From positions 1 to 7,262 of the forward strand of contig DIVA01000009.1 of NCBI GenBank assembly GCA_002435705.1: 7,262 nucleotides of DNA, written 5' to 3'. The DNA comes from Bacteriovoracaceae bacterium UBA6144 (GTDB lineage: Bacteria > Bdellovibrionota > Bacteriovoracia > Bacteriovoracales > Bacteriovoracaceae). The notes beneath the pieces were generated by a model that had not been told where the DNA came from, did not search any database, and saw only the letters and a program-made list of their open reading frames with translations. Below are positions 1-6,244 of this stretch, piece by piece; the stretch's first letter is position 1; the number at the start of each line of letters is the position of its first letter. Position numbers and translations under genes: made by a program.

Positions 1-2059
1 TTCCTTTCACTTTAAACTCTTTCAAGAGAATAGGATGCACACTCGTGGCTCCCCCTTGGAACTTGCCTTGGATGCGAAGATTCACGAACTCATGCGGATG
101 AATACCAATCCACTCTTCAGGGAAATGCGGGTTTTTAAACTTGGGATTTCTCTCTGCAAAGTCAGCTGGCAGCGAGAGAGAATGGAGCAATTTTTCAACT
201 GTGTTTAAAAGCTCCAGGAAGCGATTGCTTTGACGTGAATACAGACCAATGAGGAGAATTGAGCGCTCATTTTCATAGTCCAGATAGCTGCGACCAAATT
301 CGAAGAAACTGAAATCTGAGAACTGTTTAGCATTATCCGCAGCAATCTTGAGTGCTGAAGGAATAAGGCTTGGGCGCATGCGATCGTGCTCAACAGAGAG
401 AGCATTCACGAGCTTTAGTTTTTCATTGAGCTCAGGCCACTGGGCCCTCTTAAGGAGGTCCGCCCCAACCAAAGGATAGGTCATGACTTCAAGCGATTGT
501 CCCTGAAGAATCATGAAGTCCTGAATCTTTCTCTGCAGTACTTTACGAGTGCTCAGGCGCACTGGTGAGACCGGCAAGAGTGGTGATTTAGGGACAATAT
601 TGTCATACCCGATCATACGGCCGACTTCTTCAACAAGATCATCCACGCAGGAGATATCCTTGGTGGTTCTCCACGTTGGAACAGTCACCTCGAACTCGTC
701 ACCCGCTTTATGCACTTTGAAATCAAGCGCTTTAAAAAATCCTTCGAGTCGACTGGCCGCTACATCCTCACCGATCACCTTGGTGATGCGGGAGCGAGGG
801 AATTTCAGAGTCAGCTCTTTGGATAAAGTTTTTTCATTATACCAAGTCTGAATGTCACCAGTCACTTTCGCTTGTGGATTCAGCTCTAAAACAAGCTCCA
901 CAAGACGAAGAAGAGAGCGGCGGCACAGATGCGAGTCAAGCGTCTTTTCAAAACGCTGAGAGGAGTCTGAGCGAAGACCCAAGCGTACGGAAGTCTTTCT
1001 CACGAGCGTAGGATCCCAGTTGGCAACCTCTAAAAACAAATTGGTTGTTCCCTCATTGACTCCGCTACGCTCCCCGCCCATGAGACCGGCGAGCACGGAG
1101 ACATCTTTTGCATCAGAGATGACAGTATCTACGTCCGTGAGCTCTCGCTCAACACCATCAAGAGTTTTAAACTTTGTGGCAGTCTTGAGTTTTTTAATTG
1201 TTAGTTTTTTGCCCTCTATCGTATCTGCATCGAAGATGTGATTAGGCATCCCAAGCTCAACCATCACGTAATTAGAGATATCCACAATCGAGTTGATCGA
1301 GCGCATTCCCACGGCTTCTAAACGTGAACGCATCCACTCAGGCGCCACGCCGACTTTCACACCCTGGATGTTTAACCCCAGATACGCCCAGCAACTCGAA
1401 TCAGATTCCACATTAAACGTAACAGGCCCTGAACCTGTTGCCATTTTTGAAAGAATCTTTTTTTCCCACGCTTCATCAAACGGATTCTTGAGTGGCTTCT
1501 GTAGACTCGCGGCAAACTCACGAGCCAAACCAAAGTGGCCCCAGAGATCAGGTCTGTGAGTAAGAGATTTATTATCGACCTCTAAGAGCACATCTGACTT
1601 TATTCCTCTGTGCTCAAGAAACTTCATACCCAAAGGAGCGTCTTTGGCGAGTTCAAAAAGACCGCCAGACTCTTCACCAATACCAAGCTCCGGCGCCGAG
1701 CAGAGCATGCCCTGAGACATTACGCCACGAATTTTCTTCGCCTCTAGCGTAAGTCCACTTGGAAGGGTGGTGCCGATCGGTGCAAAGTACACACGCATTC
1801 CTTCACGGACATTCGGAGCGCCACACACCACTTCGAGATTCTCTTTGCCGTTGGTGAAGGTCACAAGATTCAGTTTATCTGCTTCGGGGTGTGGTTTCTT
1901 TGAAAGGACTTCCACGATCTCAACGTTTCCTAAGCCTCCGCCAGAGACCTGAACTCCCTCCACTTCCGCTGTGGTCAGTGTGAAGCGAGTCGCAAGATCT
2001 TGCGGGGACATGTCGGGAAGTGCCACGAAGTCTTTGATCCAATTAAGTGAGATATGCAT
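1..2059 (-). CDS. pheT: Phenylalanyl-tRNA synthetase beta subunit (PheT), 3' end cut by window edge
   Basis: This is the beta subunit of the cytoplasmic alpha2-beta2 enzyme that charges tRNA-Phe; it carries tRNA-binding and editing modules. I translated the frame from the ATG at 2059 to position 2 and found about 686 codons with no stop or frameshift. Visible landmarks are an N-terminal MHISLNWIKDF; an EMAP-II-like tRNA-binding domain at about residues 40-150, including CGAPNVREG; the family motif IRGVMSQGMLCSAPELG; HRPDLWGH at about 168-175; a B3/4 editing-domain motif LMGGERSGVNEGTTN near residue 327; a B5 domain at about 410-487 ending GYDNI; then the synthetase-like core with FFEFGRSY. 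Family members are usually about 790-820 residues, so roughly the last 100-130 residues, covering most or all of the C-terminal anticodon-binding (FDX-ACB) domain, lie outside the window. A TAAGG ribosome site lies 7 nt before the start and overlaps the pheS stop codon, which suggests translational coupling. Confidence 0.97.
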   Translation of the reverse strand, partial: MHISLNWIKDFVALPDMSPQDLATRFTLTTAEVEGVQVSGGGLGNVEIVEVLSKKPHPEADKLNLVTFTNGKENLEVVCGAPNVREGMRVYFAPIGTTLPSGLTLEAKKIRGVMSQGMLCSAPELGIGEESGGLFELAKDAPLGMKFLEHRGIKSDVLLEVDNKSLTHRPDLWGHFGLAREFAASLQKPLKNPFDEAWEKKILSKMATGSGPVTFNVESDSSCWAYLGLNIQGVKVGVAPEWMRSRLEAVGMRSINSIVDISNYVMVELGMPNHIFDADTIEGKKLTIKKLKTATKFKTLDGVERELTDVDTVISDAKDVSVLAGLMGGERSGVNEGTTNLFLEVANWDPTLVRKTSVRLGLRSDSSQRFEKTLDSHLCRRSLLRLVELVLELNPQAKVTGDIQTWYNEKTLSKELTLKFPRSRITKVIGEDVAASRLEGFFKALDFKVHKAGDEFEVTVPTWRTTKDISCVDDLVEEVGRMIGYDNIVPKSPLLPVSPVRLSTRKVLQRKIQDFMILQGQSLEVMTYPLVGADLLKRAQWPELNEKLKLVNALSVEHDRMRPSLIPSALKIAADNAKQFSDFSFFEFGRSYLDYENERSILLIGLYSRQSNRFLELLNTVEKLLHSLSLPADFAERNPKFKNPHFPEEWIGIHPHEFVNLRIQGKFQGGATSVHPILLKEFKVKG

Positions 2060-2068
2060 AGTTAAGCC

Positions 2069-3106
2069 TTAAAATGTTTTGAATTGTTGATTGAAACGCA
2101 GATCCCCACTGTGTAGATGGCGGATGTCATCAATCCCGTAGCGCATCATCACGAGACGATCAAGACCCAGCCCGAAGGCGAAACCATTGTTCTTCTCAGG
2201 ATCAATGCCCCCGGCTTTAAGGACGTTTGGGTGAACCATGCCACACGGAAGCAGTTCTACCCAGCCAACATGCTTACAGACCGAGCAGCCCTTTCCACCA
2301 CAGATGAGACACTTGATATCAAGCTCAAAGCCGGGCTCAACGAAGGGAAAGAAACCTGGACGCAGGCGAACCTCGACCTCACGCTTAAAAATCTCTGAGA
2401 GAAGAGTTTTCATGAAGTAGATCAAATGACCGATGGAGACATCCTCACCTACCATCATTCCCTCTAACTGATGAAAGCACATCTCGTGGGATGCATCCGT
2501 GCGCTCACAGCGAAACACTTTTCCTGGGCCCACGAATCTGAAAGGCGGCTTGCGCTCTTTCATCCCTCTGACTTGAATAGTCGAAGTATGAGTCCGCAGG
2601 AGGTGCTTTTTGTCGGCAAACCAAAAAGTATCTTGCATGTCGCGTGCTGGGTGCGTGTCGGGGATGTTGAGAGCTTCAAAGTTGTGCCACTCATCTTCAA
2701 TGTGAGGACCATCGAGCACTTCAAATCCCATAGAAACGAAAATGTCTTCAATCTCCCGCTGGATGATATGCACCGGGTGAAGTCCACCGGCCCGTAAGCC
2801 TTTATCCATGATGGAATCGCGCAGGGAGAAATCAATTTTTGTTTTAAGCAGGCTGGCATTAATTTCCTGAGCTTCAAGGGCGGAAATTTTCGCGGTGACT
2901 AGTTCTTCGATTTGGATTTTGGCCTGATTGGCTTCAGCACCAAGGGTCTTTCTCTCCTCAGGAGTAGCGTCTTTGAGACCTTTAAGTATCTCAGAGAGAG
3001 AGCCTTGTTTGCCTAAAATGTGAGCTTTGAGATTGAGGACATCAGCGACTTTTTGAGTCGCATCCAGCTCCGCTTGAAACTTTTCAATGATAGCTTTAAT
3101 CGACAT
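2069..3106 (-). CDS. pheS: Phenylalanyl-tRNA synthetase alpha subunit (PheS)
   Basis: This is the catalytic alpha subunit of phenylalanyl-tRNA synthetase, 345 residues, a normal length. Residues 1-90 form the predicted helical tRNA-contacting arm. The class II core follows: motif 1 around HPVHIIQREIEDIF (110-123), then the DGPHIEDEWHNFEALNIP block; motif 2 around FRFVGPGKVFRCERTDASHE (189-208); and motif 3 GFAFGLGLDRLVMMRYG (308-324). A310 lies at the position equivalent, by motif, to the E. coli residue that sets phenylalanine-pocket size. Residues 266-277 hold a four-cysteine CxxC-x4-CxxC insert between the ELDI strand and the GMVHPNVL segment; E. coli PheS lacks it, but from memory it occurs in Firmicutes and others. 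The ATG at 3106 has an AAAAGG site 6 nt upstream; the stop codon of the preceding kinase sits in that spacer. The gap to that kinase gene is 3 nt, and pheT follows after 9 nt. Confidence 0.98.
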   Translation of the reverse strand: MSIKAIIEKFQAELDATQKVADVLNLKAHILGKQGSLSEILKGLKDATPEERKTLGAEANQAKIQIEELVTAKISALEAQEINASLLKTKIDFSLRDSIMDKGLRAGGLHPVHIIQREIEDIFVSMGFEVLDGPHIEDEWHNFEALNIPDTHPARDMQDTFWFADKKHLLRTHTSTIQVRGMKERKPPFRFVGPGKVFRCERTDASHEMCFHQLEGMMVGEDVSIGHLIYFMKTLLSEIFKREVEVRLRPGFFPFVEPGFELDIKCLICGGKGCSVCKHVGWVELLPCGMVHPNVLKAGGIDPEKNNGFAFGLGLDRLVMMRYGIDDIRHLHSGDLRFNQQFKTF

Positions 3107-3109
3107 GGC

Positions 3110-4132
3110 TTACCTTTTCAGTTTTTGAGTCAGTTTTTGATAATAATCTTTTAGTTCCACTACAGAGCAAAGCGCCGTGCCTCGTTTGCTGACAACCACT
3201 CCCGAAGCGCAGTTTCCAATCCAAGCAGCTTCCTCCAGAGTGGCTCCAGAGAGTAGCGATGCCGTGATAGCCGAGATGGCCGTGTCACCCGCACCGGAGA
3301 CGTCATAGACCTCGCTGGCTGCAGTGGGGATGATATGGAGTTTTCCGTCAAGCTCGGTGTCAAGCATCGACATGCCGTCAGGGCCAAGCGTGATGATAAT
3401 TTTCTTCAAATTTAGTTTCTCTACTAGAGCCTTTGCGATGGTCTCTAGGTTTCTCTCTTTGAAATAGCCTAGGGCTTCAATCATCAAGTGAGCCTCTGTG
3501 AGATTTGGCTTCAAAAGATGCGCTCCCTTATACCAAAGCGGGGGCGTGTTACGAGAGGGATCCACAGCAACCATCTTCTTAGCTTCCGTGAAATGACCAG
3601 TGATGTAGCTCAGAAGTTCTTGGCTAAATAGCCCTTTACCGTAATCTTCAATGATGACACCCGAGTGATTGGTAGAAAATTCCGAAAGGCGTTTTTTGAA
3701 GCGGCCAGCGACTTCATCATTAAGGGCGTGTTTCGATTCATAGTCGACTCGACAAATCTGCTGAGTGGCAGTGGTCACGCGCTCTTTGTAAGTCGTCATG
3801 CGAGAACTGTCGCGCACGATGCCCCAAGTTTTTAAGCCCCGTTCTTCAAGAAGGGTTTCCATTAAATTGGCACGAGTGTCTTCGCCCACCACGCCGGCCA
3901 AAGTAGAAGCCACGGTAAGGCTCATAAGATTATCTGAGACGTTGGCCGCAAGACCCAGTTTATTCCATTCTTTACTCACTTCCAAAACAGGAACAGGAGC
4001 CTCAGGAGAAATTCTTTTGACCTCTCCATAAGTGTATTTGTCTATCCCCACGTCACCCACGACAAGAATGGGTTCAATAGTGCTAAATTTGCTCACAAGT
4101 GACTCGAAGCGATCTGGTTTAGGTAGATTCAT
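3110..4132 (-). CDS. rfaE1: D-glycero-beta-D-manno-heptose-7-phosphate kinase, stand-alone PfkB/RfaE domain I
   Basis: This is probably the kinase that phosphorylates heptose 7-phosphate at C1 in the ADP-heptose pathway for LPS inner core. Numbered from the ATG at 4132 (340 residues), it follows the first half of E. coli HldE closely: VVGDVGIDKY (24-33), RISPEAPVP (40-48), GLAANV (60-65), DPSRN (191-195), KPNLTE (208-213), and the PfkB signature VYDVSGAGDT (275-284) with D283 as expected catalytic base, then SKRGT (325-329). No cytidylyltransferase domain follows, so that step must be encoded elsewhere. A longer reading from an ATG at 4156 exists, but it lacks a ribosome site and overlaps cmk by 28 nt. 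The 4132 start gives a classic ATGA overlap with the cmk stop and has AGAGGA just upstream. Oddity: the usual GGAANVA sugar-binding loop reads GLAANVS here, so another PfkB sugar kinase activity is possible. RISPEAPVP strongly favours the heptose kinase branch. Confidence 0.85.
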   Translation of the reverse strand: MNLPKPDRFESLVSKFSTIEPILVVGDVGIDKYTYGEVKRISPEAPVPVLEVSKEWNKLGLAANVSDNLMSLTVASTLAGVVGEDTRANLMETLLEERGLKTWGIVRDSSRMTTYKERVTTATQQICRVDYESKHALNDEVAGRFKKRLSEFSTNHSGVIIEDYGKGLFSQELLSYITGHFTEAKKMVAVDPSRNTPPLWYKGAHLLKPNLTEAHLMIEALGYFKERNLETIAKALVEKLNLKKIIITLGPDGMSMLDTELDGKLHIIPTAASEVYDVSGAGDTAISAITASLLSGATLEEAAWIGNCASGVVVSKRGTALCSVVELKDYYQKLTQKLKR

Positions 4133-4833
4133 GCATTCCTCTGGCGATGGTTCCATTCATTCACGATGATGGCGACAATTTGATCAATATCTTTTCCGGT
4201 TGTATCAATAAGTTGAGCATCATGAGCTTGCTTGAGCGGGGCAATGGCTCGATTCATATCTTGCTCGTCACGCTCTTTGATATCTTTTAAAATCGTATCG
4301 AAATCAAAATTTTCTTCTCCCCGATTTTTTAACTCTTCTAGTCTTCTTTGGGCCCGCTCTTCCGGAGAAGCAGTCAAGAAACACTTCAACACAGCATGAG
4401 GAAAGATCACTGTGCCAATGTCACGACCATCTAGAATCGCTGGGCGATCTTTGACAATTGAGCGCTGCCAATTTTTTAAAAATTCTCTAACCACCTCGTG
4501 TTTTGAGACGTGGCTCGCTAGTTTTGAGACGTGATGCTCACGGATGCGATCGGTGAGGTTGAGATTATCAAGCTCCACCAAGACGCCAGGGGCAACATCA
4601 TAGGTAAATTTGTGATCGTGAAAGAATTGGTTAATCTTTTTTTGCTCTTCAGAGCTCAAAACGGGCTGCTGAAAATTGATTCCAAGATGTTGAAGGGCAA
4701 AGGCCACAGATCGAAACATCGCACCCGTGTCGATGTATGTGAGCTTAAGCTCCTTTGCGACTTTTTTAGCTACTGTTGACTTGCCGCTCCCGGAGGGGCC
4801 ATCAAGAGCAATCACTGGATCCATTCGAGACAT
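4129..4833 (-). CDS. cmk: Cytidylate kinase (CMP/dCMP kinase)
   Basis: Cmk phosphorylates CMP and dCMP with ATP in the cytoplasm, supplying CDP/dCDP for nucleic acids and lipid and sugar activation. The protein is 234 residues, normal for bacterial Cmk. It has a P-loop GPSGSGKST at 12-20, the DTGAMFRSVAFA acceptor-site segment at about 35-46, the LDGRDIGTVIFPHA block typical of the family at about 134-147, KCFLTASPEERAQRR (lid region), and a DEQDMNRAIAPLKQAHDA segment before the C-terminal LIDTTG strand. The ATG at 4833 is preferred because AAGGTG lies just upstream; an internal ATG three codons later is less well placed. The stop overlaps the start of rfaE1 (ATGA). A 42-nt gap separates it from the upstream chorismate-mutase-like gene. 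The ribosome site and start codon lie in a possible hairpin (4832-4858). Confidence 0.97.
   Translation of the reverse strand: MSRMDPVIALDGPSGSGKSTVAKKVAKELKLTYIDTGAMFRSVAFALQHLGINFQQPVLSSEEQKKINQFFHDHKFTYDVAPGVLVELDNLNLTDRIREHHVSKLASHVSKHEVVREFLKNWQRSIVKDRPAILDGRDIGTVIFPHAVLKCFLTASPEERAQRRLEELKNRGEENFDFDTILKDIKERDEQDMNRAIAPLKQAHDAQLIDTTGKDIDQIVAIIVNEWNHRQRNA
4137..4142 (-). promoter_or_regulatory. Ribosome binding site that decides the rfaE1 start
   Basis: On the minus strand AGAGGA lies 4 nt before the ATG at 4132, inside the cmk 3' end. The alternative upstream ATG at 4156 has only an ATCGTGAATGA context without a Shine-Dalgarno match. This supports the shorter protein and translational coupling through the ATGA overlap. 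Confidence 0.75.
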
Positions 4834-4858
4834 TGTTCACCTTTTTGATGGTGCCAAT
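4832..4858 (-). promoter_or_regulatory. Possible hairpin masking the cmk ribosome site and start codon
   Basis: In the mRNA sense, ATTG-G-CACC, an 8-nt A-rich loop, then GGTG-AA-CAAT forms two 4-bp stems separated by a small internal loop. The GGTG arm is part of the cmk Shine-Dalgarno site, and CAAT includes the first two bases of its ATG. This is a short, modest structure; it may be chance, or it may tie cmk translation to ribosomes arriving from the upstream gene. Confidence 0.35.
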
Positions 4859-4875
4859 GATAATACGCTCGAAGG

Positions 4876-5289
4876 TCAGATCGAAAGTAAAAAACTAAAT
4901 TCTGTTTTGAGTTTGAGGGTTTTAAAGAGTTCAGGGTGAGTCTCTTGAAGCAAAAGCGGATTTATCAGGCATTGAACTCCCTGACTGGGTCCAACTAAAT
5001 GCACTCCCTCTGACCAAGCAGGGTACATACCCGGTGCCCCTGCTTGAGACTCCATGAGCAAACTAAAACTGGCCAACTCCCGCAGGCTTAATCGAAGGAG
5101 TTGGCTTCTCATTTCTTTGAAAAGGGCCTTCTCTCTTTTTGCGTCATAATGAGTCAATAGCTTTGAACCCTTTTCAACCTGAATCAGATGCGTCAAATGA
5201 GCTCTTTTTTCAAAGAGGCCAAAAAGCTCACTATTGAGTTGGGCCAATTGTGTGCGTAATTTAGAAAGATTGACCTGAGAGTGTGACAT
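4876..5289 (-). CDS. AroQ-type chorismate-mutase-like protein with unusual C-terminal tail
   Basis: A 137-residue protein. The N-terminal part looks like the helical AroQ chorismate mutase fold, which converts chorismate to prephenate on the route to phenylalanine and tyrosine. Aligning by eye to the E. coli P-protein mutase domain without gaps, six active-site residues all fall at a constant offset of +1: R12 (R11), R29 (R28), K40 (K39), D49 (D48), R52 (R51), E53 (E52). The expected glutamine of helix 3 (Q88 in E. coli) is not evident; the region reads LLMESQAGAPG (77-87). Residues from about 90 to the end form a tail I do not recognise, containing VHLVGPSQGVQC. The ATG at 5289 has no clear ribosome site and overlaps the upstream transglycosylase gene by 29 nt, so translation is probably coupled. 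It could be an active monofunctional mutase, a regulatory relative, or a diverged helical protein; mutase-like ancestry is likely, activity uncertain. Confidence 0.65.
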   Translation of the reverse strand: MSHSQVNLSKLRTQLAQLNSELFGLFEKRAHLTHLIQVEKGSKLLTHYDAKREKALFKEMRSQLLRLSLRELASFSLLMESQAGAPGMYPAWSEGVHLVGPSQGVQCLINPLLLQETHPELFKTLKLKTEFSFLLSI

Positions 5290-6079
5290 AGTTGTTGTGG
5301 TTAAGAGTCGTTGTGATGTGCCTGTAAGCTAACATAACTTTATCAAGATAATGATTTTTCTTTCCTACAGGTAAATCATTTTTTAAACGATCACTCGTCC
5401 ACGATGGACCCATATTGTAGGCAACCGTGGCATGGAAGTAATTATTGTCAAAACGGTCATGCAAAGATTTTAGATAATAGATCCCTACTTCTAGGTTTTT
5501 TAATTTAGCGGCAAGGGTTTCATATCCCAAAGCTTCGAATGATTCTGGGTATGACTTTTTCAACCAACTCGCATCATGATCTGACTCGAGCACGACGCCC
5601 TTAGAACTAAGCTCGTTCATAATATGAGCATAGGTATCTGGCATAACCTGCATCAAACCACGTGCACCTTTTTTACTTTCGGCTTGAATCTTGAAATGAG
5701 ACTCCGTCCAGAGCACTGACAAGACCCAAAAGGGGTCGACTTCATGTTTTTCACTGATCACGAGGACAGGGCGAATAACCTTTCTCACGTTGTCACGGAG
5801 GTTATCGGGAAAGACCTGGACGATTTTATCTTCAACCTCTTCTTTACTTGCGTCCTCAAAGACTTTGAGGTCTCCAATAAAAAAACCTAAAGTTGTGGTT
5901 TTGAAGTGATAAGAGCGCTTTCTTTTAAGGGAAAAAGAGTCAGGAAGAAATAATTTTAAACTCAGAACGCATAGAAGCATCACTCCATAGAGGGAGAGCT
6001 TCGGGTGTTTTTGCCAGCGACTCAAAGTACTTTTTTGAGGAAGCACTTCCTGATTTTCTTGGTTTGGGCCATCAATCAT
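5261..6079 (-). CDS. Membrane-anchored lytic transglycosylase (SLT family 1 type)
   Basis: This enzyme type cleaves the MurNAc-GlcNAc bond of peptidoglycan, leaving a 1,6-anhydro end, on the outer face of the inner membrane. The 272-residue protein has a polar N-terminus, one hydrophobic segment at about 28-46 followed by a basic KRKR, consistent with an N-in anchor or uncleaved signal; no lipobox is seen. The catalytic domain holds VLSVLWTESHF with the expected acid/base E126, then GARGLMQVMP (138-147), NLEVGIYYLKSLHDRF (195-210), AYNMGP (220-225) and a C-terminal HYLDKVMLAYRHI (243-255). The stretch between GLMQVMP and NLEVG is about 47 residues, longer than I expect for the family. The start at 6079 is the only methionine before the membrane segment and has only a weak AGG-containing ribosome site. 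It is the first gene of the minus-strand train and overlaps the next gene by 29 nt. Confidence 0.9.
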   Translation of the reverse strand: MIDGPNQENQEVLPQKSTLSRWQKHPKLSLYGVMLLCVLSLKLFLPDSFSLKRKRSYHFKTTTLGFFIGDLKVFEDASKEEVEDKIVQVFPDNLRDNVRKVIRPVLVISEKHEVDPFWVLSVLWTESHFKIQAESKKGARGLMQVMPDTYAHIMNELSSKGVVLESDHDASWLKKSYPESFEALGYETLAAKLKNLEVGIYYLKSLHDRFDNNYFHATVAYNMGPSWTSDRLKNDLPVGKKNHYLDKVMLAYRHITTTLNHNNYVTLSGQSF

Positions 6080-6124
6080 GATTAAACCTGTACCTTAGTG
6101 AGATTCTAAAAGCAAACAGTCCAG

Positions 6125-6150
6125 TCAGGCATTCATCTATAAGTGCCTGA
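6125..6150. repeat. Inverted repeat TCAGGCA / TGCCTGA
   Basis: A perfect 7-bp dyad with a 12-nt spacer, TCAGGCA at 6125-6131 and TGCCTGA at 6144-6150. It could extend outward with a two-base bulge (AGT with ACT). There is no T-run on either side, so it does not look like an intrinsic terminator. It lies 46 nt upstream of the transglycosylase start and could be an operator or a leader stem-loop. Confidence 0.6.
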
Positions 6151-6151
6151 G

Positions 6152-6181
6152 ACTACATTAACACCATGCAAACCGTGACAA
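6152..6181 (-). promoter_or_regulatory. Weak candidate promoter for the minus-strand gene train
   Basis: On the minus strand TTGTCA (6181-6176) and TGTAGT (6157-6152) are 18 nt apart, matching the sigma-70 consensus at 5 of 6 and 4 of 6 positions. The start of transcription would fall near 6145, within the 6125-6150 dyad and about 65 nt before the transglycosylase ATG. Hexamers of this quality also arise by chance. Confidence 0.3.
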
Positions 6182-6192
6182 AAATTCAACAC

Positions 6193-6237
6193 CCTAGAGA
6201 GAGGCTAAGTGTTACTTTTACTTAAAAAGCCTCTAGG
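6193..6237. repeat. Imperfect inverted repeat CCTAG..AGGCT / AGCCTCTAGG
   Basis: The left arm CCTAG (6193-6197) plus AGGCT (6202-6206) pairs with AGCCTCTAGG (6228-6237), ten base pairs interrupted by a 4-nt bulge. Inside the loop AAGT (6207-6210) can pair with ACTT (6220-6223). It lies mid-way in the divergent intergenic region. No gene is seen here; a regulatory site, small structured RNA or chance are all possible. Confidence 0.55.
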
Positions 6238-6244
6238 AAAAGGC

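Noticed and set aside
549..1952. Several plus-strand open frames of 61-100 codons opposite the left part of the window
   Set aside because: They lie antisense to an unbroken, clearly conserved pheT frame, have low-complexity Ser/Thr/Arg-rich translations and no family resemblance.
1..2059. Possible frameshift or pseudogene in pheT
   Set aside because: Codon-by-codon translation from 2059 to 2 shows no stop and conserved motifs in order; the missing C-terminus is due to the window edge.
2117..2877. Open frames on both strands within pheS, up to 108 codons
   Set aside because: pheS motifs 1-3 occupy this stretch; the other frames have no recognisable domain and are shadows.
3107..3200. A pheM-like leader peptide or attenuator before pheS
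   Set aside because: The 3-nt gap leaves no room, and the upstream sequence is kinase coding sequence without a Phe-rich short frame or terminator.
3160..4031. Alternative frames inside the heptose kinase gene on both strands
   Set aside because: The kinase frame carries all PfkB motifs in order; the others are Ser/Arg/Leu-rich by-products.
4531..4939. Plus-strand frames of 70-82 codons opposite cmk and the gap upstream of it
   Set aside because: They are antisense to cmk, without a credible domain, and the second merely runs across the short gap.
6125..6237. Intrinsic terminator between the divergent genes
   Set aside because: Both genes flanking this region start here rather than end, and neither dyad is followed by a run of T on either strand.
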